DNA from: an uncultured Alistipes sp.
Lineage (GTDB): Bacteria; Bacteroidota; Bacteroidia; Bacteroidales; Rikenellaceae
Direction of reading: 5' to 3'
Length of the DNA: 30,655 nucleotides
Assembly: GCA_900768045.1 (NCBI GenBank)
Contig: CAAGBL010000088.1
Span: 1-30,655, forward strand
Every line of letters starts with the position of its first letter. The stretch's first letter is position 1. Positions 13,649 through 22,399 of this stretch are shown in pieces. The translations under genes were made by a program, and so were the position numbers. The notes beneath the pieces are model-generated. The model was not told where the DNA came from, made no database searches, and worked only from the letters and a program-made list of their open reading frames with translations.

Positions 13649-15638
13649 AAAAGGTCATGTCTGTACGATGATCTTTTATGTTAGCCTTCTTAAGGAATGA
13701 AGAGTAGATATCGTTCTTATACATCTGAGCAGCCTTCTCTGTGAGTGGAATACGCTCTGTAGAGTAAGATGCTGGATCTACCTCGCCATTGATATTGTTA
13801 ACAACGAATACGTAAGCAGCACGTGCGCCCTGAGCCTTAGCAACCTTGCCAGTCTCAACAGTAGCTGCGATAGCACCTACAAGATGAGCATCAGGAGCAT
13901 TGTCTGAGAACTTAACGCCAGAGAACTTCTCCTCCTTAGCACCCTCAAATGCCTTAGCATCCTCCAAAGTGTTAACCTTAGAAGCAATCATCGCATACTT
14001 CTTATCAGCTACGAGCTTACGACGGATAGCCATATCGTTGCGAGCCTCGTACTTCTCAGTATCGATTGAAGCAACCAAAACCACGTATGTCACGCCATCA
14101 ATAACGAACTGCTTAGTATCGCCAACCTTAGCGCCAAGAGCCCAGTTAGCCATGTTAGATGAGTTAGCAATACCCTGAACAGTTGTTGGCTGACCGCTAA
14201 GAACATCGGCACGTGAAACAACAGCAGCAAGCGCTGGCTTCTTTGCCTCCTTAGCAGCAGCGTTGAACGACTCAACATCGCCACCCATATTTGCTACGAA
14301 GCCATCAACCTCTGCCAATACAGCACGGTTAGTGTCGTCGCTTGGTGTGAGCTCACGGTCAAGGTTAGCAGTGAGAACATAGCGCTTAGAAGCACCTACG
14401 CCATTAACCTTAACAACTGTTGCTACACCATTGCTGCTGAAAGCGAAGATGTCGCCAGCCTTCTTACCAAGGAAGTGCTTAGTGTCGCTAACAGGCATCT
14501 GAGTAAACTCGATAGTCTGTGACTGTACGTCCTTAGCTGTCTCGAGCTTCTTGAAATCGCCCTCCTGAGCCTTAAGCTCCTCAACAGCCTTCTCTGCATC
14601 AGCGATATTATCAAAAGCAGCAACCTCAACCTCGAAGTTCTCAGGAGCGTTAATGTCTGCAAGCAAGTAACGAGCTGTCCAAGTGTTACCCTTAAGCTCT
14701 GGGCCATAAGACTTACCTGCCTTAAATGCGTCAGCATACTCCTTCTGCAAGCCGTCAAAGGCAGTGTAGTATGACTGAACCTTACCACCAGCAGCACGTA
14801 CTGCCGACTTAATGCCGTCAACATTGCCAGACAACTCCTGAACCTTAGCATCAAGAGCCTTAACCTCAGCCTCGATAGCAGCCTTATCCTCCTCAGATGG
14901 CTGACGCTCAAAGCGTACGTAGCGGATAGCACGGCTATCATACTTAGCATTCTCCTTGCGGTTAGCCTCGTAGTAAGCAGCAATCTCCTCGTCAGTAACC
15001 TCTACATCAGCATCCTTAATAGCTGTGTAAGGAACCTCAACATATACACCGTCGAACGATAGCTTATCGTTGCGCAAAGCCTCAGCAACCTCCAACTTAT
15101 TGAGATAGTGACCTGCTGACATTACGTTTACAAACTTCTCGCTTGCAAGCTCCTCGCCGATGAAGTACATCTCGCTACCCCAGATAATCTGAAGAATTGC
15201 GTCGATCTGCTCTGCTGGAACGCCCATTGCTGCATACTGAGCACGGATATCACGGAAGTTCTGAGTTGCGAAGTTCTCAACCTCAGCCTCTGAAGCATAG
15301 ATACCGATGCCTGCAAATGCTGGTGCAGAGTAGTTGTTATGAACAAGTGTGCGAAGAGCACGTGCAGCGCCCTGCTCATGTCCCATGTCTGCTACACGGC
15401 CAGTGTATGGGTTAAGAGTCTGAAGAGAGCTATAAAGCTCACGCAAACGTGCGTAATCGATGTGCTTAACCTCCTCGCCTGCGATAGTGAATACGGTAGG
15501 ACCGTTAATCTCTTCGTCAGTAGGCTGGTCTACAAACGTATTGCTGTCGATGTTTAGCGCAAAGATCACAAGCACAACAGCAATAAGTCCGGAAATAAGA
15601 AAGCCGAACTTAGTTTTCAAAGTGTTTAATGATGCCAT
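13647..15638 (-). CDS. PpiD/SurA-like periplasmic folding chaperone
   Basis: A 663-aa protein with one N-terminal membrane anchor (about 12-30, FLISGLIAVVLVIFALNI) and a large periplasmic part, the topology of PpiD. Residues about 45-230 resemble the helical SurA_N-like chaperone domain (VFTIAGEEVKHIDYARLRELY and ALRNDKLSFDGVYVEVPYTAI). A canonical parvulin signature (GDLGWF-like) is not visible in the middle, so isomerase activity is doubtful and it may act as a holdase for outer-membrane or secreted proteins. Length is near that of Bacteroidota PpiD-like proteins. A promoter lies at 15680-15711, and foldback element C begins at its stop codon. Confidence 0.85.
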   Translation of the reverse strand: MASLNTLKTKFGFLISGLIAVVLVIFALNIDSNTFVDQPTDEEINGPTVFTIAGEEVKHIDYARLRELYSSLQTLNPYTGRVADMGHEQGAARALRTLVHNNYSAPAFAGIGIYASEAEVENFATQNFRDIRAQYAAMGVPAEQIDAILQIIWGSEMYFIGEELASEKFVNVMSAGHYLNKLEVAEALRNDKLSFDGVYVEVPYTAIKDADVEVTDEEIAAYYEANRKENAKYDSRAIRYVRFERQPSEEDKAAIEAEVKALDAKVQELSGNVDGIKSAVRAAGGKVQSYYTAFDGLQKEYADAFKAGKSYGPELKGNTWTARYLLADINAPENFEVEVAAFDNIADAEKAVEELKAQEGDFKKLETAKDVQSQTIEFTQMPVSDTKHFLGKKAGDIFAFSSNGVATVVKVNGVGASKRYVLTANLDRELTPSDDTNRAVLAEVDGFVANMGGDVESFNAAAKEAKKPALAAVVSRADVLSGQPTTVQGIANSSNMANWALGAKVGDTKQFVIDGVTYVVLVASIDTEKYEARNDMAIRRKLVADKKYAMIASKVNTLEDAKAFEGAKEEKFSGVKFSDNAPDAHLVGAIAATVETGKVAKAQGARAAYVFVVNNINGEVDPASYSTERIPLTEKAAQMYKNDIYSSFLKKANIKDHRTDMTF

Positions 15639-15679
15639 AACTATTTTTATTTTATTTTGTAATTTTTCGTTTAAGCCTT

Positions 15680-15711
15680 CAAAGGTAGTAATTTTTTATT
15701 AAATAGCACAA
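15680..15711 (-). promoter_or_regulatory. promoter of the PpiD-like gene
   Basis: On the minus strand, TTG (15709-15711), a 21-nt spacer and TACCTTTG (15680-15687), 42 bp upstream of the start codon. Confidence 0.68.
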
Positions 15712-15763
15712 TCTTAGGCGCTATTTTTGCCATATCCTCACAACAAAGAAGATTTTTTAAGCG

Positions 15764-15780
15764 AACCATTTCAAATGGTT
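15764..15780. other. perfect hairpin between the beta-barrel and PpiD-like genes
   Basis: AACCATTT and AAATGGTT pair perfectly around a single central base. It lies 17 bp beyond the beta-barrel stop on the minus strand and may help end that transcript, but no T-run follows on that strand. Confidence 0.45.
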
Positions 15781-15796
15781 TCCAAAATTCCCAGTA

Positions 15797-16549
15797 TTAG
15801 AACGATAAGCCCAACGAGATATTCACAAAGCCAAGGCTGCCGACATAGTCGCTATCAGCATTATTTGCAATCTTCATAATGTCGCCAGTATAACCAACAC
15901 CGACATAGAACTTGCTGAATGTGAAGCCAAGACCGGCGTTGATACCCACCTGGAAACGATTGAGAGCCTTATCGCCCATTGCCGACTCATTGTCAGAGCT
16001 ATCAAAGAGGCGGTAGGTTTTTGTACGGCTTCCGCCCACAGCGCTAAGACCATTGCTAATCACAGCACCTTTAAACTGCTTTATTTTACCCGTAATATTG
16101 TATCTTAAGTTTAGTCCTGCGTATGGCAGAATACCTATCGTATTACTCTTAAAACCTAATCGCAACGACAAATTTACTGGAACATTTACCGAGTACATAT
16201 TGGCGGTGTTGGTACTATATATCTTTGTAGAGCCACCCGTCTTGCTATTATACTTACCAAATGAGCATTGGAACATCGCACCATACTCAATGTATAGCGG
16301 CAGACTCTTTAGGATATTGCTGCCGTGAAGATATCCGATATTAATACTATTTGATAGTGGGCAATGCTTGAAATTTTCAGTATCATTATCTTGCCACTTA
16401 ATCTTCATCGGGTTATAACCAACATAGACACGGTTATAGTCACTCCTACTCATATTCTCAAAAAATGAGCTTGCTGGCTTTGACTCCTGTGCTGCAACAC
16501 CTACGACAGAGGCAAGCAACACAACGCATACTATTATAACCCTCTTCAT
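15797..16549 (-). CDS. outer-membrane beta-barrel protein (porin-like)
   Basis: A 250-aa protein with a clear signal peptide (MKRVIIVCVVLLASVVGVAAQ) and many alternating hydrophobic/polar strands rich in Gly, Tyr and Asn, such as FYVGVGYTGDIMKIA. It ends in LGFVNISLGLSF, with the C-terminal Phe typical of outer-membrane barrels. It fits the small OMP_b-brl families common in Bacteroidota, which have no assigned substrate. It lies 70 bp from the CNNM gene on the same strand. No promoter matching the consensus was seen upstream, so it could be read from the preceding unit. Confidence 0.82.
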   Translation of the reverse strand: MKRVIIVCVVLLASVVGVAAQESKPASSFFENMSRSDYNRVYVGYNPMKIKWQDNDTENFKHCPLSNSINIGYLHGSNILKSLPLYIEYGAMFQCSFGKYNSKTGGSTKIYSTNTANMYSVNVPVNLSLRLGFKSNTIGILPYAGLNLRYNITGKIKQFKGAVISNGLSAVGGSRTKTYRLFDSSDNESAMGDKALNRFQVGINAGLGFTFSKFYVGVGYTGDIMKIANNADSDYVGSLGFVNISLGLSF

Positions 16550-16619
16550 TGCTTAGATGTTTGAATGATAAAACTTACAGTGCATGTCGTTGCTCGTATA
16601 AGAATAGTAGAGACGATTA

Positions 16620-17867
16620 TTACTTACGCTTGATACTCACAAGGTCGAGGCGTGACTGCTCACGACGCAAGATTTTAATGTAGTAATCCTCAACATCTAT
16701 GACCTCGCCCTCATGCGGAATGCTTCCGTGCTTGGCAATGATATAACCCGCCAAGGTGTCGTACTCGTCCTCCTCGGCAAGGCCCAAGTTATATTTCTCG
16801 TTAAGGTACTCAACCTCAAGGCGTGACGAGAACTCCCACTCGCCCTCCGACACCTCCTTCTCGACAAGCTCCTGCACATCGTGCTCGTCCTCAATCTCGC
16901 CAAAAATCTGCTCCAACACATCCTCCAACGAGATGATACCCGCCGTGCCACCAAACTCGTCGATAACAACAGCGATGCTCGCACGACGCTTGGTGAAGGT
17001 CTCAAGCATAGCCTGAAGAGGCATGGTCTCGGCCACATATATTGTCTTAATCAATACATCTGATATAGACTGAGGATTCTCAAAGAGGCTCTTCGAGTTA
17101 ACATATCCGATGATGTTATCGATAGTGTCGTGCCACACGAAGATACGTGAAAACTTAGTTTCGATGAAGCGCTCGGTAAGCTCGGCAATAGTTGTCGACT
17201 CGAGGTCTACAGCTTCAACGTCAATACGTTGCACCATGCAGTCACGCACACGCAAGTCGGCAAAGTCAAGGGCATTCTGGAATAGACGTATATCCTCAAC
17301 CTCCTCGCTCTGCATCTCGACATTTTCGGCCTCGACAAGCTGCGCAAGGTCGTCACGATTAAACTCGATAGGCTCCTCACGCTGCTCAACCTTATTTCCC
17401 GTAAGGCGCAAAAGCAGATACGAGAGTAGCGTTGTAAGGCGAGAGATGGGGTACAATACGATATACAATACGTACATCACGGGCGACGCAAACGTATAGT
17501 AGAAATTAGGGTTGTGGCGAACGATAGACTTAGGGATATACTCGCCGATAAATATGATGATTACAGTAGATATTATTGTCTGTAGCAGTGGATTTTCAAT
17601 GCCAAACTGGTTCATGAGAACCATAGATATATACATTGAGTAGATAACAAGCGCAATGTTGTTACCGACCAATATTGTAGTGATGTAGTTACCCGAATTT
17701 TTAGAGAAGAGCTCAGCAATACGATTAAACATTGGGCTTTGCTTACGGTCGATCTCCTCACGCAGACGGTTACGACTAAAAAAAGCAATCTCCATTCCCG
17801 AGCAAAATGCAGAGAAAAGGAGCATTAGTCCAATGATTATGAGTTGTGTCAGTAGATGTGTTTCCAT
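16620..17867 (-). CDS. CNNM/CBS-pair/CorC-type membrane protein (hemolysin C family)
   Basis: A 415-aa integral membrane protein. Residues about 1-145 form a DUF21/CNNM domain with several hydrophobic helices, including the conserved FSGMEIAFFS-type segment (CSGMEIAFFSRNRL) and VGNNIALVIYS. A tandem CBS pair (about 205-315; VRDCMVQRIDVEAVDLE, then VVIDEFGGTAGIISLEDVLEQIFG) and a C-terminal CorC/HlyC domain (about 330-412) follow. Family members transport or sense Mg2+ or other cations, and the Bacteroidota relative GldE belongs to this group; which role applies here is unknown. It lies 21 bp after lptC and probably shares its transcript. Confidence 0.9.
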   Translation of the reverse strand: METHLLTQLIIIGLMLLFSAFCSGMEIAFFSRNRLREEIDRKQSPMFNRIAELFSKNSGNYITTILVGNNIALVIYSMYISMVLMNQFGIENPLLQTIISTVIIIFIGEYIPKSIVRHNPNFYYTFASPVMYVLYIVLYPISRLTTLLSYLLLRLTGNKVEQREEPIEFNRDDLAQLVEAENVEMQSEEVEDIRLFQNALDFADLRVRDCMVQRIDVEAVDLESTTIAELTERFIETKFSRIFVWHDTIDNIIGYVNSKSLFENPQSISDVLIKTIYVAETMPLQAMLETFTKRRASIAVVIDEFGGTAGIISLEDVLEQIFGEIEDEHDVQELVEKEVSEGEWEFSSRLEVEYLNEKYNLGLAEEDEYDTLAGYIIAKHGSIPHEGEVIDVEDYYIKILRREQSRLDLVSIKRK

Positions 17868-17888
17868 TATATATATTAGGTAGACACG

Positions 17889-18860
17889 CTATTTTTTTGT
17901 ACCCGTAGGCAGAGTTTTTTCTCGGTTAAGGTTCTTAGGCCTCTCACTACGATCGGTGGCAGTAGATGGCGACATTGTGGCATTCGAGTGAACAGCACTC
18001 GACATCTGAACATTTTTATTCTGCACGTTTGGTCGTATATTGGTTGCGGGCGCAGTAGGCTCCTTCTTAGACATCGACGAGGGGTTAAACTCTCGTGCTG
18101 ACGGCTTAGATGTCGACTTACCTCGGTCGCTTGGTCTGCCCTTAGACTCCCCACGCTCCTTGTTTGAGGCTTTAGGTGCCACCTTTTTATCGCCACTATT
18201 ATCCTTAACCTCCTGGCTGTTAGCACCCTCCTCGGTCTCCTCTACTGGCGAGAAGTCAAACTCCATCTCGCTCTTATACTTTCTGAAGTGTATATTCTTC
18301 AAATCCTCATCTGCCTCGAAACCAACGCCAAAGTGCCAGCCATCGGGCTGCAACACCTTAGTATCGACATTTGAGTAGATCTTCTTTGTTCGGGCGTCCC
18401 AAAACAACTGCTGCGTATATACCTCCGTGAGGTTTACCACAGTAGTATCCGAGCCCTTACGATTTCTCTTTAGAATGACCACATCGCCCTTTGCCTCCCA
18501 GAGTTTCTGCTTGTCGTAGTATATGGCATAGTTTGCTGTAATAGTCGCATCGACAAGCGACAATGAATCGGAGGTGTAGGTGGTCATCTTTATACCTCTT
18601 CTAAACTCCTGATAGGGGTTTTGGGCGAGGCTATAACCCTCGATAAGTGGAGCGGCAAAGGTATATGAACGCTCGCCATTCTCCGTCATTGTGATTGTGC
18701 GGTTCTCGCTAAGCTCCGTCATCAGAGTCTCAACATCGTACTCCACAGGGGCTGGCTTCGAACTACACGAGAATAGCAATGTAGCACTCCCCAGAATGAG
18801 GAGTGCTAACATAGCATAGTGTGTTATACGTTGGTGCATATAGTAACGATACTTGCGCAC
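17889..18860 (-). CDS. lptC: LPS export periplasmic protein LptC, with long C-terminal extension
   Basis: A 323-aa LptC-family protein that links the inner-membrane LptBFG transporter to LptA/LptD in LPS export. The N-terminal hydrophobic segment ends in a lipobox (LLFSC, Cys32); the OstA-like beta-jellyroll covers about 38-203 (ATITANYAIYYDKQKLWEAKGDVVI and KKIYSNVDTKVL). The family normally ends there. Residues 205-323 add a low-complexity Ser/Lys/Pro/Arg-rich tail that looks disordered. Start choices are the M at 18860 or the one at 18839. It starts 6 bp after the TPR gene and precedes the CNNM gene. Confidence 0.9.
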   Translation of the reverse strand: MRKYRYYMHQRITHYAMLALLILGSATLLFSCSSKPAPVEYDVETLMTELSENRTITMTENGERSYTFAAPLIEGYSLAQNPYQEFRRGIKMTTYTSDSLSLVDATITANYAIYYDKQKLWEAKGDVVILKRNRKGSDTTVVNLTEVYTQQLFWDARTKKIYSNVDTKVLQPDGWHFGVGFEADEDLKNIHFRKYKSEMEFDFSPVEETEEGANSQEVKDNSGDKKVAPKASNKERGESKGRPSDRGKSTSKPSAREFNPSSMSKKEPTAPATNIRPNVQNKNVQMSSAVHSNATMSPSTATDRSERPKNLNREKTLPTGTKK

Positions 18861-18866
18861 CTATGA

Positions 18867-20216
18867 TTAACGGTAACGAACAGTTGTCTTCAAACCTGAA
18901 GCAAAGCCGCAACCTACGGTATATCCCTGACCAGCCTGAAGCTCCTTGAAGAAGCAAGTCTCCTGTGTTGGGAATGCTGAACGGTAAGCACCTGCGAGCT
19001 TACGAGCTACAGCCTGCACCTCTGGCTCATGTGCGAGGTTGTTGATAGCAGTCTGCATTGTGTCGTATGCTACCCAGTAAACTGAAGCACCACCGATACC
19101 ATCGCTTGCGCAGCTTGATGAAGCGTAGCACTGAGCAAGAATGAAGTATGCGTAACCATTCTCTGGGTTGATGCTCTTCAAGTCACGTGCAGCATCAGCA
19201 GCTGCTGAGTAGTTGTTAGATGTAAGCTCGATGATAGCAATCTGAGCATATAGAGGCTCCTTCTTAGCTGGATCAGCCTCTACTGCGAGAGCCTCACGCA
19301 AATACTTAAGTGCCTTATCATTCTCCTTACGATCCTGGAAGCCCTTAGCAAGGAACAACGCTGTCTCTGAGCTTGGCTCAGCAGCATACTGCTTCTCAGT
19401 AATCTCGAAGAAGAAGTCACTGCTACAGCCCTGGCGTGACATCAAGCCAACAGCCTTCTTAAGGAGCTCTGCATCGTCTGGGTTTGCAGCAATCTTCCCC
19501 TTGTACAACTCCTCAAGGTTCTCACAGCTTGCAGCACCGCTATTAGCGAAGCTATCCTCGAAGGTCTTCTTGTTTGCAAGCGACTTCTCATCCTCCAAGC
19601 CCTCGAAATATAGAGCCAAACGCTGGTACTCCTCAAGAACCATATCTGGAGAGATAGCATCGTCAGTGCGGTAGTCGTCGCAGATAGCCTTGAAATACAA
19701 AGCAACGATATCGAGCTTCACGGTGTTAGACTCAATAGCAGCATCAACAGCCTCCTTGAGTGTTGAACGAAGCAACTCGCGGTTTGTTGAGCAGTACTTG
19801 TTTACGTCACGAGCCTTAAGGTCGAGGATATAATCACGGCCATACTTAGCATCATTGCCGAAGTACTGGATACGCAAATCGTAGATAAGCAACAATGAGT
19901 CAATCAACATACGCTTCTCGTCGAGCTGACGTGCACGGTTGATACGATTCTTGTAGAGTGTTGTACCACGAGTAAATGTGTTTACTGAGGCAGCTGGGCA
20001 GTTGCGAAGAAGCTGCTGGAAGTTAACAGTTGCTGCAGCATAATCCTTAGCATCCATAGCCTCCTTAAGGAAGTTTGACGCACCGATGTTTGATGCACGC
20101 TCCACTGAGTCAGCGCCCCACTTACCATAGAGCTTGTCGTCGCTGAAGTCCTGAGCTGAAGCCGAGAATGCTACAAAAAGAGCAGCTACAGCCAAAATAA
20201 CTTTTACGTTTTTCAT
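18867..20216 (-). CDS. exported TPR-repeat protein
   Basis: A 449-aa protein with a signal peptide (MKNVKVILAVAALFVAFSASAQ) and a helical body. Tetratricopeptide-like repeats are clearest at about 275-370 (LAKGFQDRKENDKALKYLREAL, YAQIAIIELTSNNYSAAADAA and YAYFILAQCYASSS). Cysteines occur regularly in the C-terminal half, suggesting disulfides. No enzymatic motif is visible; periplasmic TPR proteins usually act as scaffolds. It lies between the FadL-like protein (45 bp) and lptC (6 bp), so it may work with envelope assembly, which is inferred only from position. Confidence 0.85.
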   Translation of the reverse strand: MKNVKVILAVAALFVAFSASAQDFSDDKLYGKWGADSVERASNIGASNFLKEAMDAKDYAAATVNFQQLLRNCPAASVNTFTRGTTLYKNRINRARQLDEKRMLIDSLLLIYDLRIQYFGNDAKYGRDYILDLKARDVNKYCSTNRELLRSTLKEAVDAAIESNTVKLDIVALYFKAICDDYRTDDAISPDMVLEEYQRLALYFEGLEDEKSLANKKTFEDSFANSGAASCENLEELYKGKIAANPDDAELLKKAVGLMSRQGCSSDFFFEITEKQYAAEPSSETALFLAKGFQDRKENDKALKYLREALAVEADPAKKEPLYAQIAIIELTSNNYSAAADAARDLKSINPENGYAYFILAQCYASSSCASDGIGGASVYWVAYDTMQTAINNLAHEPEVQAVARKLAGAYRSAFPTQETCFFKELQAGQGYTVGCGFASGLKTTVRYR

Positions 20217-20261
20217 GTTTTGGGTATGTAAATTATTAGTTAATATTTTATTGTTTATGTC

Positions 20262-21671
20262 TTAATCAAACTTCTGACGTACAAACCAATAGTCTGAAGT
20301 ATCTGCCGAGAAGAGCGAGAAGCCCAACGATATTTTGTAGTAGTTCTGCGTTGTTAGCCCCACCTTCTGAGCATCAACCTTAATAGTATTTGGAGATGAC
20401 ATACGTCCATACTCAAATGCGATGTTCACTGACGACGAACCCCAGAGTCGCAATGGAAGGCCCAAACCCGCTGTAATAGCAAAACAGTTGATCTGCTCGC
20501 CACCAAATGCCTGATAGTAGTTGCCAGCTCTAAAGCCCGCTCTGTACGACATACGGTTAAAGTAGCTGCGGGTATCTGTCTTGCGAGGCACATACTCGAA
20601 GCCGAGCTTTAGTGTGTGCGTGTTTGTATAGTCAACAACAATGTTTTTTGAGTTTGTGTTCTCGTCAAACGCCTCATTATCGTCACCCCACAACGAGTAG
20701 TTATAGTCTACGCCCCACGATAGCGAGCGGCTGACATAGTAGATACCAGCGCCAAACTTATGAGGCATTCGAAGGTCGAGCCGATCATCACTCGGTTTAA
20801 TTGGGAAGCCCACAGAGTCATGGTATGGATTGTTCGTATACACATAACTCTCCTTATGAGGGTTTAGCTTACCGCCAAGGTCGTATGTAGCACCCAAAGT
20901 CAACATTCGCTTCTCGTTCTGGATAATATTCCACTGTAAACCCGCCTGAAACTTGAAGTTGTTGACAACATAGGTATCTGTGCCCACTGTCGAGTAGTAG
21001 TCGCCAGTACCCACGATTGGTGTGATTAGTGTTGTATATTGACGGTCGATATTTCCCCAGTAGTACTTTGCAGCAACGCCAATCGATAGGCGGCGAATAG
21101 GGGCCCAGCCCAAAGCCAATCTCACCTCCGAGACATCGCCCTCGCCAGCATGGATATACTCAATCTCGCCAATATCCGCCCAGTTATCAAACTGCTGGTC
21201 GATGCTCTTAACCTTATATCCTACGCTGCTATATGGCGTGATACTGAAGTTAAGACCGAGGTTCTTAACCAAAGGCATCGCAAAGGCTATGTTGTGGATA
21301 TTTACTGTGTTGTACGCCGTACGAGCCTTACCCAAGGCACTACCCTCAGCCGAATACTTCATCTGGTTGTTGCGATAGTGTGTAGCATCGAAGTTCACGT
21401 CGAACAAGAAGCTCTTCTGTGGGGCGATGCTGGCAGCAGCAGGATTAAGCGTGTTTACCTGGCCAGGATTACGCAAACCGAGGCCCACACCTCCCATCGA
21501 GCGCATCTGAACGCTACCTGGTGTAAGTATCTCGCCAAGGCCATACATCGAGTATGGCGAATAGGCATTAACACTGCTTGTTTGTGCCGATGATGCCATA
21601 GGCATAGCCATCGCCACAACCACAAGAAGTGGCATAATCACACTGAAAATATTTCTATTGCTTCTCTGCAT
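20262..21671 (-). CDS. FadL/OmpP1-like outer-membrane protein
   Basis: A 469-aa barrel protein. The ATG at 21671 is chosen because it opens a good signal peptide (SVIMPLLVVVAMAMPMASSAQ); the frame extends to 21722, but that adds residues without signal character. The mature N-terminus, YSMYGLGEILTPG then MGGVGLGLRNPGQVNTLNPA, resembles FadL-type plug/hatch sequences of Bacteroidota outer-membrane proteins such as those associated with lipid or hydrophobic transport. Many Tyr-rich beta strands follow. The chosen start overlaps the coaX stop by 17 bp, so the two genes are probably translationally coupled. Confidence 0.85.
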   Translation of the reverse strand: MQRSNRNIFSVIMPLLVVVAMAMPMASSAQTSSVNAYSPYSMYGLGEILTPGSVQMRSMGGVGLGLRNPGQVNTLNPAAASIAPQKSFLFDVNFDATHYRNNQMKYSAEGSALGKARTAYNTVNIHNIAFAMPLVKNLGLNFSITPYSSVGYKVKSIDQQFDNWADIGEIEYIHAGEGDVSEVRLALGWAPIRRLSIGVAAKYYWGNIDRQYTTLITPIVGTGDYYSTVGTDTYVVNNFKFQAGLQWNIIQNEKRMLTLGATYDLGGKLNPHKESYVYTNNPYHDSVGFPIKPSDDRLDLRMPHKFGAGIYYVSRSLSWGVDYNYSLWGDDNEAFDENTNSKNIVVDYTNTHTLKLGFEYVPRKTDTRSYFNRMSYRAGFRAGNYYQAFGGEQINCFAITAGLGLPLRLWGSSSVNIAFEYGRMSSPNTIKVDAQKVGLTTQNYYKISLGFSLFSADTSDYWFVRQKFD

Positions 21672-22389
21672 TGTATTCCAAAATTGCATTGAGTCCAAAA
21701 AATACTGGCTCACAGTCTGCAAATATCGTGTTTTTAATTCTTTTTACAAAATATTTGGCCTCACCACCAGTGAAAATTATGCTTTTTTTCGTGTTTTTCT
21801 TTGAAAAACAATCAATATAGCCCTGAATCTCGTGCTCAACACCTCGCATCACGCCCTGCTCGATGGCCTCCTGCGTAGTACGGCCATACTCCGAAACATC
21901 ATATGTTGGCTGACACAAAGGCAGCTTAGCTGTGTAGTCAGCCAAAGCTCGAAAACGTGTAGTTACACCTGGCGATATGTTTCCGCCCTTAAACCTACCC
22001 TCCTCAACATAATCAACTGTTATTGCCGTGCCGAGGTCGATAATTAGCAGGTCGCTATCCGGATACAACACCACACCGCCCACGGCAGCAGCAAGGCGGT
22101 CGGCACCAAGCGTGAGTGGCGTATGGTAGTCGTTGCCAATAGGTATTGGCGTAAAACCTGGCTTAAAGCCAACGACATATTCGACAACGCCGTCGAGCAT
22201 AGCAACAACCTCGTCGATATTATTACGTGTTGACGACACAATAGCCTGATTCACATCTGGATACTTTTCCAGAAGGCAGTCAATCCACTCTCTTGTCAAA
22301 GGCTCCACAATGAAGCTATCTACAAGCCCTCCACACGAAAACAGAGCGACCTTAGCTCGGGTATTGCCAATATCAATAATTAGGTTCAT
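21655..22389 (-). CDS. coaX: type III pantothenate kinase
   Basis: A 244-aa kinase for the first step of coenzyme A synthesis (pantothenate to 4'-phosphopantothenate, ATP-dependent). Motifs of the ASKHA fold are visible: DIGNTRAKVALF at the N-terminus, then GADRLAAAVG, DLGTAITVDYV and the C-terminal FTGGEAKYF. The ATG at 22389 (MNLIIDIGNT) is preferred over the longer frame to 22449, which would run into mfd and add a basic segment with no family match. It begins 10 bp after the mfd stop and overlaps the next gene by 17 bp. Confidence 0.95.
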   Translation of the reverse strand: MNLIIDIGNTRAKVALFSCGGLVDSFIVEPLTREWIDCLLEKYPDVNQAIVSSTRNNIDEVVAMLDGVVEYVVGFKPGFTPIPIGNDYHTPLTLGADRLAAAVGGVVLYPDSDLLIIDLGTAITVDYVEEGRFKGGNISPGVTTRFRALADYTAKLPLCQPTYDVSEYGRTTQEAIEQGVMRGVEHEIQGYIDCFSKKNTKKSIIFTGGEAKYFVKRIKNTIFADCEPVFFGLNAILEYNAEKQ

Positions 22390-22399
22390 AATGAGCTTT

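Noticed and set aside
14423..14983. A 186-codon minus-strand frame inside the PpiD-like gene
   Set aside because: It is a Leu/Arg/Ser-rich out-of-frame translation of a clearly real gene.
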